Source of the DNA: Phoma sp. XZ068
Lineage: Eukaryota; Ascomycota; Dothideomycetes; Pleosporales; Didymellaceae
Assembly: GCA_004835665.1 (NCBI GenBank)
Contig: RBKR01000001.1
Location: forward strand, 2,356,001-2,420,000
Direction: 5' to 3'
DNA: 64,000 nucleotides
In this document: positions 1-9,730 of the stretch, one piece after another
Position numbering within the stretch: the stretch's first letter is position 1
Layout: every line of letters begins with the position of its first letter
Notes under the pieces: generated by a model
What the model was told of the DNA's origin: nothing
Databases searched by the model: none
Seen by the model: the letters and a program-made list of their open reading frames with translations, nothing else
Position numbers and translations under genes: made by a program

Positions 1-14
1 AAGCCTCAGTTATT

Positions 15-692
15 ATGCATGCCAAGCCAGCGCCGATTGAGCATGTTGCAACGCTTTTCGCATCTGTCAGAGACCTCACCATTCTGATGAGTAACAAGCG
101 ATCAATGACCGAAGACTCCACGATTTGGAACGAGTTGCAAACACTCGAATCACTCCTGTCTCCTTTCCATCAAACGTTGTCTACCATCCGGATTGGTATC
201 CATCAGTGGCAGGACCCGCATCCCTTACAAATGCAATCTCGCTATGAAACGAAAATATACAGAGACCCGAGCCTCAGCACGTCAAAGTTTATGCCAACTC
301 CAAACACCACATTCATGGGGAAACCGCTTATGCAACAAGCAGCCGGGTATCGTCTGCAACTTGTACTTCTGCAACTTCACCCCTCAGACCAAAACGATCT
401 GCTTGAGCGCTTCCACCGACACAAGAATGGCGTGTACGTGTACAGCGATGCGACGTCCTCGCAACTTGCGAAGGACGGACTGTATTGGAAGGAGGAGGAA
501 TTGGTGCGATCGTTCCCGATAAACTGCAGTTGGTTCAATATGCAACGGTCGATGAACCTGAATTTAAGAGACCGGTTCGATGCGTTTGGGGTTACGGATG
601 CGTGGATCCAGAGCGAGTATGGGCCAAATGCACGGAAGATGATGGAATGGCGGGATAAAACTGGAGTAGGTGCGGTTGAATGGGATGTTTGA
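15..692 (+). CDS. hypothetical protein, possibly 5'-truncated by window edge
   Basis: Open frame of 225 codons from an ATG at 15; the frame is also open back to base 1, and a cag sits at 7-9, so this may be the last exon of a gene that starts outside the window. I do not recognise the family. The predicted protein is soluble, without signal peptide or membrane segment, and has an aromatic and charged C-terminal half (motifs HRHKNGVYVYSD, CSWFNMQRS). The frame ends with a TGA at 690-692. Absence of stops over 678 bases is the main support for coding. It is followed on the same strand by the NmrA-like gene, with no sign of shared function. Confidence 0.4.
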   Translation: MHAKPAPIEHVATLFASVRDLTILMSNKRSMTEDSTIWNELQTLESLLSPFHQTLSTIRIGIHQWQDPHPLQMQSRYETKIYRDPSLSTSKFMPTPNTTFMGKPLMQQAAGYRLQLVLLQLHPSDQNDLLERFHRHKNGVYVYSDATSSQLAKDGLYWKEEELVRSFPINCSWFNMQRSMNLNLRDRFDAFGVTDAWIQSEYGPNARKMMEWRDKTGVGAVEWDV

Positions 693-1212
693 TGGCTGCT
701 GGTCAGCTCAGGAGTTCGAGGGTCCATTTCTTTCAAGGTAAACATTTTATAGATGTAATGTGCCTTTAGCGTAGAGTTTTTAATGAGACTATTTCCTGCT
801 CGAACTTTCACGGGGTTCTACCCGTATCGGAAGGTCACTTCATGGAGACAATTCGGCTACGCTGGTATTAGTCAACATTATACTGTGATTTGCTAAGTAA
901 GTCAGACTTTCATGTGCCACACTCGTTCATGAAAAGCTGTTTACAAAGATATGTGTGTTATCAGATCGGCTTTGGCGTCCGTATCTCCAGTGAAGCGTGA
1001 GTTCGAGTCATTGAATCAAGAAGGGCATCCCTTTGTGAACCCAGAAGGATCCCGCAATGACCTCGCAACATCCCACCAACGTAGAAATTGAGGGTAGGGA
1101 GTCATGTGCGGCGAAGTGATGGTTTGCATAAGTCCTGTATATATGTAGATATGGGCCCTTCGTTACAACATCTAGCAACGAATCAACCCAAAGGGCTTTA
1201 ACAATAGTAAAT
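693..1212. other. intergenic, no gene seen
   Basis: 520 bases between the orphan ORF and the NmrA-like gene. Reading frames here are short and on both strands. It presumably contains the 3' end of the first gene and the promoter of the second. I see no repeat or clear promoter element. Confidence 0.5.
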
Positions 1213-2416
1213 ATGGCGCATGTTGACCTTGAATTAAAGACGATAGCTATTATCGGCATCACTAATATCCAACTTAGCAACAAACCCAACTAAACTGTAG
1301 CCTTGGGCTGAATCTACTGACGATAGTCGTCCAGGGTTCATCCGTCGCAGAGACTTTCTTCAACCAACCCGGCTGGAGATGCCGTGGTGTCACCAGGAAA
1401 AAGTCCAGCCCAGCAGCTGTGCACTGGCAGGTTAAAGGCGTGGGGATGGTGTATGGAGATATGGATCATCCAGAGTCGATGCAGAAAGCACTGCACGGCA
1501 CAACATTCGTATTCGGCGTAACAGACCTTTGCCAGCATCTAGCAGATCCAGAGGTGCATCACCGGGCAACAGAGCAAAATCGCTCAACGAATGAGGTTGC
1601 ATTCGAGTGCGAGATTGCGCAAGGCAAGGTGCACTCATTCGGTTCATTGGGCCTACAAGCTACCCACTTCCACGTAGGTACTCATCGATGGTGTAGCTGC
1701 TACATTACCCTCGCTTGAACGATTCGTCTTTTCGACACTCTCTTCGGCGCGAATTGCTAGCAATGGAGCAATCTCGTTCAATTTCCACTTCGACTCGAAG
1801 GCTGAGATGGTGAAGTTCTTGAGAGACGTACACCCCAAGCTGTGGGCGAAGACAAGCCTACTGACGCTGGGATGCTATGTGGAAAATTGGAGGCTTTACA
1901 AAAACGGAGTAGGACGACCGGAGAAAGTAAGCGACGGCGTGTACAAGGTTTGCTTGCTAATGGATGAGCATCGAGCGCTGCCGTTCGTAGAGGCCAATGC
2001 CGATACGGGTAAGCTGTTGGTTGAGCAGGGGTCACACGGATGCTGACAAGACAAAAGGTCGTTACGTCAAGGCGCTTGTGGATCTTCCAGCGGGGTTCAA
2101 CCTCGTTGGTGCTGGCTCGCTCATCTCGTGGGGTGAGTGGTGCAACATTTGGGGTCAAATCAATGGCGTAAAGTGTACCTACGAGCGGAAAGATCGTAAG
2201 GTGATCGAAGAAGCTGCTGGTCCTGTTGGGCGAGAAATTGCGGACATGTACCAGTTCTTTGAGGAACATGGATATTGTGGGGTGGATGAAAAGGACGTTG
2301 TCTATCCCTGGGATCTTCCAATCAAAGTCAACTACACGACAATGCAAGATTATGTGCTGTCACAAGACTGGAGCAGCGTGCTCTGTCTGGAAGGCCAGGT
2401 TGTGGAAGCTCCATAA
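1213..2416 (+). CDS. NmrA-like family NAD(P)-binding protein
   Basis: Four exons: 1213-1264, 1327-1628, 1678-2008, 2058-2416, giving 347 aa, the usual NmrA-like length. NmrA-like proteins are atypical short-chain dehydrogenases that bind NAD(P) and mostly act as redox-sensing regulators; nothing here fixes a target. The N-terminus KTIAIIGITIVQGSSVA is the dinucleotide-binding loop (family pattern GATGxQGxSVA), followed by the typical GDMDHPESMQKAL and VFGVTD segments. Introns 2 (1629-1677) and 3 (2009-2057) are normal GT-AG, 49 nt each. Intron 1 (1265-1326, 62 nt) has to begin AT (ATATCC) and end AG, with a good branch site CTGAC; without removing it the Rossmann loop is broken. Either the splice donor has mutated from GTATCC and the gene is impaired, or a rare AT-AG intron is used. 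Family call firm; intactness uncertain. Confidence 0.75.
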
Positions 2417-2581
2417 CCTAGACGAAACGACTGTTATAATGTTGTTGAATTGTGAAGGGGAGCGGTGATGGAAACGTTAGCACCGAGGTAGGACCCTGAT
2501 GTTTCTAGCCAATCATGTCATACCAGCCATAGGTACTTCCTCCAGCATCACCCGGGCTCACAGCTTCACAACGCACTCAAG

Positions 2582-3469
2582 ATGGCAGGCACACGTCGAT
2601 CGACGCGTCAGACGACCACATCGGCCCCCAAGTATAACGAGGATAGCTCATCGTCGTCTGAAAAGGCAAAGCCGAATCGCAATGCTACAAAATCGACGCG
2701 TCAGAAGCGCGCTCGAGAAGAGGATGCAGATGAAGACGTGAAGGACGACATGTATACCTCCTCGACTGTTTCCACATCGCCACTGAGCTGACCCTGATAT
2801 AGCAAACAGCCTCCAACAAAAAAGACCACGAAATCTAAGCCAAAGCCGAAGTCTACCGAAGCTGAATCCCACCCCTCGAAGACCTGGGTACCGCCTCCAG
2901 TCCCCTCGAACGACTCGAATCGCGATACCGACGGCCATCAGGAAGTCTTCTGGCTTCTCAAAGCTGAACCCCTTCCACGGTACGAGAACGGCATCAACGT
3001 AGCTTTCTCTATCGATGATTTAGCTGCCTGCACAAAGCCGGAACCATGGGGCGGCGTACGAAACCCACAGGCACGCAATAACATGCAAGCAATGCGCAAG
3101 GGCGACTTAGGTTTCTTTTACCATAGCAATGCCAAGCCATCCGGGGTAGTGGGCATACTAAGGGTGGTGGAAGAAGCCAAGGTAGACGAGACCGCGTTTG
3201 ACAGCAAGGACCCGTACTACGATCCAAAGAGTGACAGAGCAAAGCCAAAGTGGTATTGTGTGGGTGTCGAGTTCGTCCGAAAATTCGATGAGGTGATCGA
3301 TCTAAAGAGCATCAAGGATAACGCAGCTGCAGGAGGTAAGCTGAAGAACATACAGCTGATCACAAACGGACGTTTGAGTGTCAGCCGTGTACGCAAGGGA
3401 GAGTGGGATTTCATTCTCGAAATGGCCGAGAGCAATCAAAAGCCAGAGGTGAATGCAGGTGAATCATAG
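2582..3469 (+). CDS. EVE-domain protein (thymocyte nuclear protein 1 / THYN1 type)
   Basis: Two exons, 2582-2751 and 2803-3469 (intron 2752-2802, GTATAC...ATATAG), 278 aa. About the first 110 residues are a low-complexity basic/acidic tail rich in Ser, Lys and Pro (KRAREEDADEDVKDD), likely disordered with nuclear localisation. The rest is an EVE domain, a PUA-like fold that in characterised members reads modified bases in DNA: it opens with FWLLKAEP, followed by WGGVRNPQARNNM, GFFYHSN, VGILRVV and the closing LSVSRVRKGEWDFIL. These match THYN1 homologues closely. The start is the first ATG, 165 bases after the NmrA-like stop codon. No evidence ties it functionally to its neighbours. Confidence 0.85.
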
Positions 3470-3550
3470 TGATGGCCAGCAATAATCATGCTCACGCCGG
3501 AGTCTGCCTCGATTCAACTACCTGTACTTGACGCTAACAGTGTGCAACGC

Positions 3551-5333
3551 TTAATACTGGAGACCCACGTTGATCTCTGGACTATTGAGAAATGTACACC
3601 TCTCATCTAGCTTCTGCTTCTGTATCACCTCTGGCGAACCCACGCCGCTCAGCGGCCACAAACCCTCCCACGGTCCACCAATCGTCATAACGTGCGTCTG
3701 ATCTGGTACACTGTATGCACCAAGCCAGCCTTGCACAGTTACCTCACCCTCTTGTGTTGGGCGACCAGTCGTTGCAAAAGCTCTCCACGAGCCGCTCACG
3801 CGCTGCTGCAGAGCAACATCTGATGTAGTCCAATCCAATGGGTTTCCAGAGTTGTTGTATGCCTGGACACTACCAAACACATATACGACCTCTGATGTAT
3901 GAACCACTCCCAGGTGCGAGATGTTGGTGAGGTGTTCCAGGATTGGATCAAGGATAGTTTGATTGAAATCGTAATGGAATACGGGTGCAGCATACCTCTG
4001 ATGCATTGCAGCACCCAGATGAATCGAAGGACATATCATCAAGATATCCCTGAAGATGCGCGCCGATCGATAGAACTCCGCTGGCAGGGTGGCTCCAGGT
4101 GGTGGAGCGAATTCAGCAACAGGATATAGACCGAGGAGATCACTCAAGGACTGCTCTGGCAATGCTGGGAGGTATGAACGAAAGAACTTGTGTGTGTCCT
4201 CCGATGTCGCAATACTGAAATCTGTAAGAACGTTCATGTCATCCTGAGTCCATCCCGTCATAAATGTCGCCTTGCCGAATTGACCCTCATTGATCAATTG
4301 ACTTGGTGGTGCAGGCAGGAAGTCTCCATCGACCACCGGCAGCCAGATGTCTCCGATGTTGTGGATGATGTCGCTTGTGTGCGTTGCGATGGAAGCCTTC
4401 AACAGAGTCTCGGTGTTCTGTCCACGCAGGCAACCGATTGTTTCTGGAGCCTGCGAGTCCGTGGTGTTGCATCCAACGAAATTTACCATTGCAGCGAAAG
4501 CATCCCTTGAGAAGTTTCCAGTAATACCGGGCTCGAGGGACTGCGACTCTGCGATAGCTTTCTGAAAAGGCAGCGGCTTCGTTCCCCCGTACGCCAGGAT
4601 TTGCATTCCAACCGAAAGGCCACCAGACGACTGGCCAAAAATCGTAATGTTCTCCGGGTCACCTCCAAAAATACCAATGTTGTCGCGAACCCATTCGATG
4701 GCAAGCCTTTGATCTCGAAGCCCAGCATTCTCACTGCTTTCTGCTTTCAACGAAGCGGATTGCGCAAATCCAAAGAAACCTAAACGATAGTTCATCGCAA
4801 CATGAATCACTGGGTTACCACTCTCGATGGACTGCTGAACTAAAACATCAGGCTTGGTAGTTGGCTCCATGTTTGAGCCCGACCAGAGGCTGCCTGTTCA
4901 AATGTCAGTTAATGGAGCAGTAGTATTTGCCACTTCACCTACCTCCGTAGATCCACACCATGACCGGTAAGTTCCCAGTACCATGGGTGTCGTTAAGCTT
5001 TGGCCTGACAATGTTCAAGTTCAAGCAGTCTTCCGAGACTTCTGTGATGTCCAATTGTCCCAAGGGAAAGGTTGTCTGCCCGAGCGGCTGCGGGCAAGCG
5101 ACTCCGGGCTTTGTGGCATCGATGACTGATCCCGGAGTTGGCACGTACAATCGGGGTGGCTTGAATCTGTTCTCCCCACTTGTGTCTTGTCCATAGGGGA
5201 TTCCGTAAAATTGTTGGATGCTATCGCTCTCGATGCCAGTATATTTCACGCCACGTGAGGTATCATCGACTTGGACAGCGTGCGCTGTTGCGGCCAAACC
5301 ACACACAAGGCTGGCTAAGGCGTAGGTCTTCAT
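3551..5333 (-). CDS. secreted type-B carboxylesterase (alpha/beta hydrolase)
   Basis: Exons 5333-4943 and 4893-3551 (intron 4894-4942, 49 nt), 577 aa, normal for the COesterase family. The N-terminus MKTYALASLVCGLAATAHA is a clear signal peptide, so the enzyme should be secreted. It hydrolyses carboxylic esters; substrate unknown. Family landmarks in order: FYGIPYG, the EDCLNLNI segment, the oxyanion-hole region VMVWIYGGSLWSGS (formed across the splice), the nucleophile elbow FGQSSGG, and the C-terminal histidine region VVHTSEVVYVFG. Two Cys pairs expected of the family are present near the N-terminus and after the nucleophile. It lies tail to tail with the EVE gene (81 bases apart). Could be annotated as lipase, cholinesterase or carboxylesterase; only the family is certain. 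Confidence 0.9.
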
Positions 5334-6640
5334 GTTGATGTCGAGTGTTGTTGGCCTCCACTGGCTCAGAAGGTCTTTTTGACCACTACGCCCCTTTCCT
5401 TAGATCAAGTCTCGCGTGTTCGCCATATCCGCACTGAGCCATTTTCAGAGCGCCGGGCGAAGTTGGAGCGAGGGACATAGTATGTGTCGTAGCTTTATTT
5501 CGCCGACGGTAATGCCTTACCATCAAAGCAGCCAATGAGCCCAGACAAGACCATCAGTCTGTCCACAGACAAGATTGCAAGGTGCAAGGCTGTGAGAGTA
5601 ACACCGAAAAGCGTCCAATTCGGTCCGATTCGGTAATGATCTGCTGCTATTTCAGCCCGGAAATCTCTAAAAACGAAAAAAAAGTCGAATTGATCGCAGA
5701 CACGCAGTTGCATGGATGCAACCGTTACAGAGCAAGCGGTCGCTGGATTTTTGACAGCAGGGCTTCGACATCTCTGCATGCTTTGAATGGCCCGTTGCTC
5801 TGCTATGACAGTTCGTATCAATTTGGAAGTTTTGCGCCAACCAAGTCCTAGGAACAAGTATATTCTATTATTTGAAGTTTATAATTCCTGACAGCTATTG
5901 TCTACCTTTAGTATACTACTCTACATATACTTTAAAATAGATTAGATATCTTACCAAGTTATTCTTATTTGATATATTTATACCGTGACTGCTATTTACA
6001 ACCGTGCCTGTACTCTTCCTAGAAGCATCCTATATCCTCTTCTAAATCGTTTTGAATGCATTGTTCTTACCCTTACTGGATGCAAGTGGCATGTAGAAAC
6101 CATTGATCCCTGTTAAATAGTAGCTGCATTTTCTTACGTGTGTTGTCTGGCGATTTTGCCTGAGAGCAACGCTTAGATGCGATACATCAAGATATCGGAC
6201 GCTCACAAGGACGATAGCTCTTGACATTTTGGAAGTGGAACATGTCGGTCTAGTAATAAGCAAATTCTAAGGAGAATGATATAAAGTTTGCCTAGAGTTT
6301 TAGACAAAAAGCTTGGCTGGTCGGGGCTTGTAAACTTCCTAGGTAAACATTTGAACAATCTGAATTAATGCAATGGCCTAAAATCTCGTGGTGAGATGGG
6401 CGATGCTGGGTGGTGTTGGCACGATGCCACAAGTATGATCTACGATCTGCGGCTTCCCCGAAGAAATTAACCATACACTGTGTTAACGTAAGCCTGCACT
6501 CATCGTTTTGGTGTCATTAGACAATGAGTTCGGTTGCTTTAATAATTCGACCTCTGACAATTCCAGTGCGTAAAGTAAGTAAATGCAATTCTTAATGTAG
6601 GCCAGGGTTTAGTAACATCCTTACTTCGAAGTTGGTTCTG
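5334..6640. other. 1.3 kb intergenic region with an AT-rich block
   Basis: No supported gene. The first ~250 bases are presumably the esterase promoter. From about 5850 to 6000 the sequence becomes strongly AT-rich with many TpA steps, and frames on both strands are broken. Such patches in ascomycetes are often remnants of repeat-induced point mutation acting on an old repeat; I cannot identify a parent element. Confidence 0.45.
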
Positions 6641-9138
6641 TTATTCAACCCAGCATAACACTGCACCTTCATCTACAGCCTCTCCTTCTCTTCTCTGGCA
6701 ACAGAATTTACCTCCTACAGCAACCGAGACGCTTATCTCCATCTTCATACTCTCTACTATCATTGTTGTTTCCCCCGCCTCAACAGTCTCCCCAACTTCT
6801 TTCAGCACTTTGAAAACTCTGCAAGGCATAGGCGCTTTGGCTAATTTAGCATCGCTACCTTTGCTTGAGTGATTTTTCGCGATTTTTTCGCGTTCACTCT
6901 CGGCATATGAGAGAAGGCTGAATATATTGTATTGTGACCACGTTCCCAGCGACGGGAAATGAGCCAGAACCGCAGTTGGTGCTGCAGCCTGCGATATCGA
7001 AGACGCAGAAGAAGTGGCAGGGAGAATGAGATGCGCGGTGATTCTTGCGTTGTCGATGAACGCGGTGACAGTGCTGGCTGATACTAGAGGTACTGAAGGT
7101 GAAGCTCCAGTCACCGCATTTATGTGCTTAATGCTCTCGATTCGAACGGACTTTCGAAACTGATTTCTCTCATTAACTTCATTGCGGATGCGACTGCTGA
7201 GGATATTGTAGCGAGCTGTAGCTTGCTCGGCGATTGGTAAATCAGACTTTTCGGTTGTGTTCTCCGGGGTGACTTTGATCAACTTGACGTGGCGCAGGTC
7301 AGGTGCATTACGAGTGTCAGGGGGTAGCCATTTCATAACAACTGTCTGAACCTTATGATCCTCTTCAGACTTTTTCTCTTCAGCGATTAGTTCAACAACA
7401 TCAATCGGCTGATTGATAGAGTCATGGTGTTGGTTTCTGAAAGAACTGCGGATGTTTCCGAATGCTCGACCTTTCGATGCTGGTGAGGCCTTTCTCGCAT
7501 GCTGCAAATAAAGTGCTGGCAGGAGGCTCCATACTTCCTGTGCTTGAATAGAATCCTTATGATAAGGATTTTGCAAAAGTTCAACCAGATGTTGAGGAAT
7601 GAACGACGTGGTGTAAGCCGGATTCCGAAATGAAGGGTGCAAGAGACAACTCTGCATGAAAAGCTGATTCGTTCGGATCCCCACGCAGATGGACTGGGCA
7701 AGGATCTTTGCCATTCTGTCCGCAGCAAGCGCTCTAGTCGGTGCCCAAACAACGATCTTGGCTATCATGGAATCGAAGTGGAGCCCTACCTTCGATCCTG
7801 TCTGGATTGCTGTCTCGTATCGCACATCTCTGGCATGAAGACCCAGCGTTTCAGGAAGCACTGGTGACCAAAGATTAACTGTGCCCCGTTCTGGAAAGAA
7901 ATCTTTCTGTGGATTCTCTGCACACAGTCGGCATTCAATGGCGTGACCAGACTGTCTCAGATCCTGAAGATTGTTGAGATCAGTGAACCGTCCACCTGCC
8001 GCCACAAAGAGCTGAAGAGAAACCAGATCCCAACCAGTCACTTCCTCAGTGATAGGGTGCTCGACCTGCAGCCTCGCATTGACCTCCAGGAAATAGAACT
8101 TCTGCTCGGTGACGTCCACCACAAATTCAACAGTACCGGCACCCTCATACCCAATAAGCTGCGCGATTTGGGTAGCAGTTTCGCACATTTCCTTCCGCAT
8201 CATATCTGTCAGCCAGATACATGGAGTCTCCTCGATAACTTTCTGGTGTCGTCTTTGAATTGAACAATCTCTCTCGAAGAGGCAGACTACATTTCCGTAG
8301 CTGTCGCCAACAATCTGGATCTCGACGTGTTTTCCAGCTTCGATGTATTTCTCCAAAATGATATCCGCGTCACCAAAGCTTCTCTCTGCTTCAGACTGCG
8401 CACGATCCATCTCAGGCTTCAGTTGGGCTGCATCTCGCACAACTCTTATGCCCTTGCCACCGCCACCGGAACTCGCTTTCAGCATGACAGGGAACCCAAT
8501 TTTCTGCGCTGCAGTTTCCAAGTCTGCTGCACTCTGGCTGGTTCCGCTGAAACCTGGGATGAGTGGAACCTCTGGTGCATTTTCGCTCAGATACACCTTA
8601 GAGCTTCTCTTATTTCCCAACAAGGACATGGCTGTTGAACTCGGGCCTAAAAAGATGATCCCGGCTTTTCGAACGGCATCTGCGAACTCGGGATTCTCGC
8701 TGAGGTAACCGTAGCCAGGATGGATAGCCTGAGCGTTGGACGTCACGGCGGTCCTAATGATGAGGTCAATGTCCAGGAACGGATTCTTTGAACCCGAGGC
8801 TTCAATACTGCCAATACAGATAGCCTCGTCCGCCTGAGAGACGTGCAGTGAATCAGCATCCCTATCGAAGACTCTGTCAGTGAACGCCCATAAACATTCT
8901 TCTATTCGAGCATGTATGTAGGAATGAGAGATATTGAAGATGGGATCGTCACGTACTCATCAACATATACAGCAATCGAGCTTATCTGCAATTTCCGACA
9001 AGTTGCAACAACGCGACAAGCAATCTCGCCTCGATTGGCAATGAGCACCCTTTGAATGACCGGACGACCGCTATCTGACAAGGGAACAGGCGCAATGGAG
9101 AGAGGTGGGCGCTCGGATACATCATGGTGTAAAACCAT
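6641..9138 (-). CDS. biotin-dependent acyl-CoA carboxylase alpha subunit (methylcrotonyl/geranyl-CoA carboxylase type)
   Basis: Exons 9138-8957 and 8861-6641 (intron 8862-8956, 95 nt, GTACGT...GATAG), 800 aa. It carries biotin carboxylase (RVLIANRGEIACRV, then AIHPGYGYLSEN, the ATP-grasp glycine loop SSGGGGKGIR, and EVNARLQVEHPITE), a central linker (BT-like) region that would hold the beta subunit, and a C-terminal biotinyl domain with the lysine in VESMKME. It charges biotin with bicarbonate using ATP; the partner beta subunit is encoded at 14473-16504. Start: the first in-frame ATG is 9138 (a TTG in frame lies at 9165). Upstream, a different frame from ATG 9236 encodes a presequence-like stretch that would join this frame if the A8 run at 9148-9155 had one more A. 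Family is certain; substrate (3-methylcrotonyl, geranyl or other 3-methyl-enoyl-CoA) is inference. Confidence 0.9.
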
Positions 9139-9730
9139 ATTGGCGAATTTTTTTTGACGATGCAAGACTGTGATGGAAGCAGCAATGGCACCAGGAGGAC
9201 ATTTGAAGCACTCTTGAACACCATACAGCTTGCCATAAGCTAGTTCCTACCTACAGAGACACTACGCATGGCCTAGTCAAGAATGTTGGAGGTCGTGTAT
9301 AACCGAGGCTCGTACCAGCTCAGTAATAGCATCCGTTTCGGTGGTCGCATTTCACGCCCGGGCCGTACCGGTCCTAACCCGGGCGCGCGAGCGTACCTCC
9401 GAGGTAACCACAAATCCGGAACTCGCCCCGGATACTGTGCTCCACATTAGAAACGCTTCGCCCGCTTGCCGTACTATCACGGCTGGGACGGAGGAAGCAT
9501 CCCAGCATTGGCTGCAAACATCACCGAATCTGCAAACAGAAGGCAAAAGCAGTCATCGTTGGGATGTCACGCTTGAAGGCCAGAAATTATCATTTCCACA
9601 CTCCTGTTTCACCTAGGGCTCTGCTGGGAAGCTATGGGCCGATCTTCAAAGATGAATCTAGAGTACCTGCCTCGGAGCTCATAATGTAAATTAATGAGAA
9701 TAGAGATAAAAGCCTTTCCTAATAGCTGCT
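9139..9730. promoter_or_regulatory. region upstream of carboxylase alpha gene and downstream of the regulator
   Basis: No separate gene. 9139-9236 holds a presequence-like reading frame that is out of frame with the carboxylase (see findings). 9300-9440 is unusually GC-rich with several CGG/CCG triplets (TTTCGG, ACCGG, CCCGGG, CCGGA...CCCCGG), the type of triplet bound by Zn2Cys6 regulators. That these are binding sites is inference. Confidence 0.35.

Noticed and set aside
1629..1718. Read-through C-terminus of the first NmrA ORF as a separate small protein
   Set aside because: The segment past 1628 is intron sequence; the conserved domain resumes in another frame at 1678.
1419..2416. NmrA-like gene as a multiply frameshifted pseudogene
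   Set aside because: Two of the three frame changes are ordinary 49-nt GT-AG introns. Only the first intron donor is abnormal, and this is reported separately.
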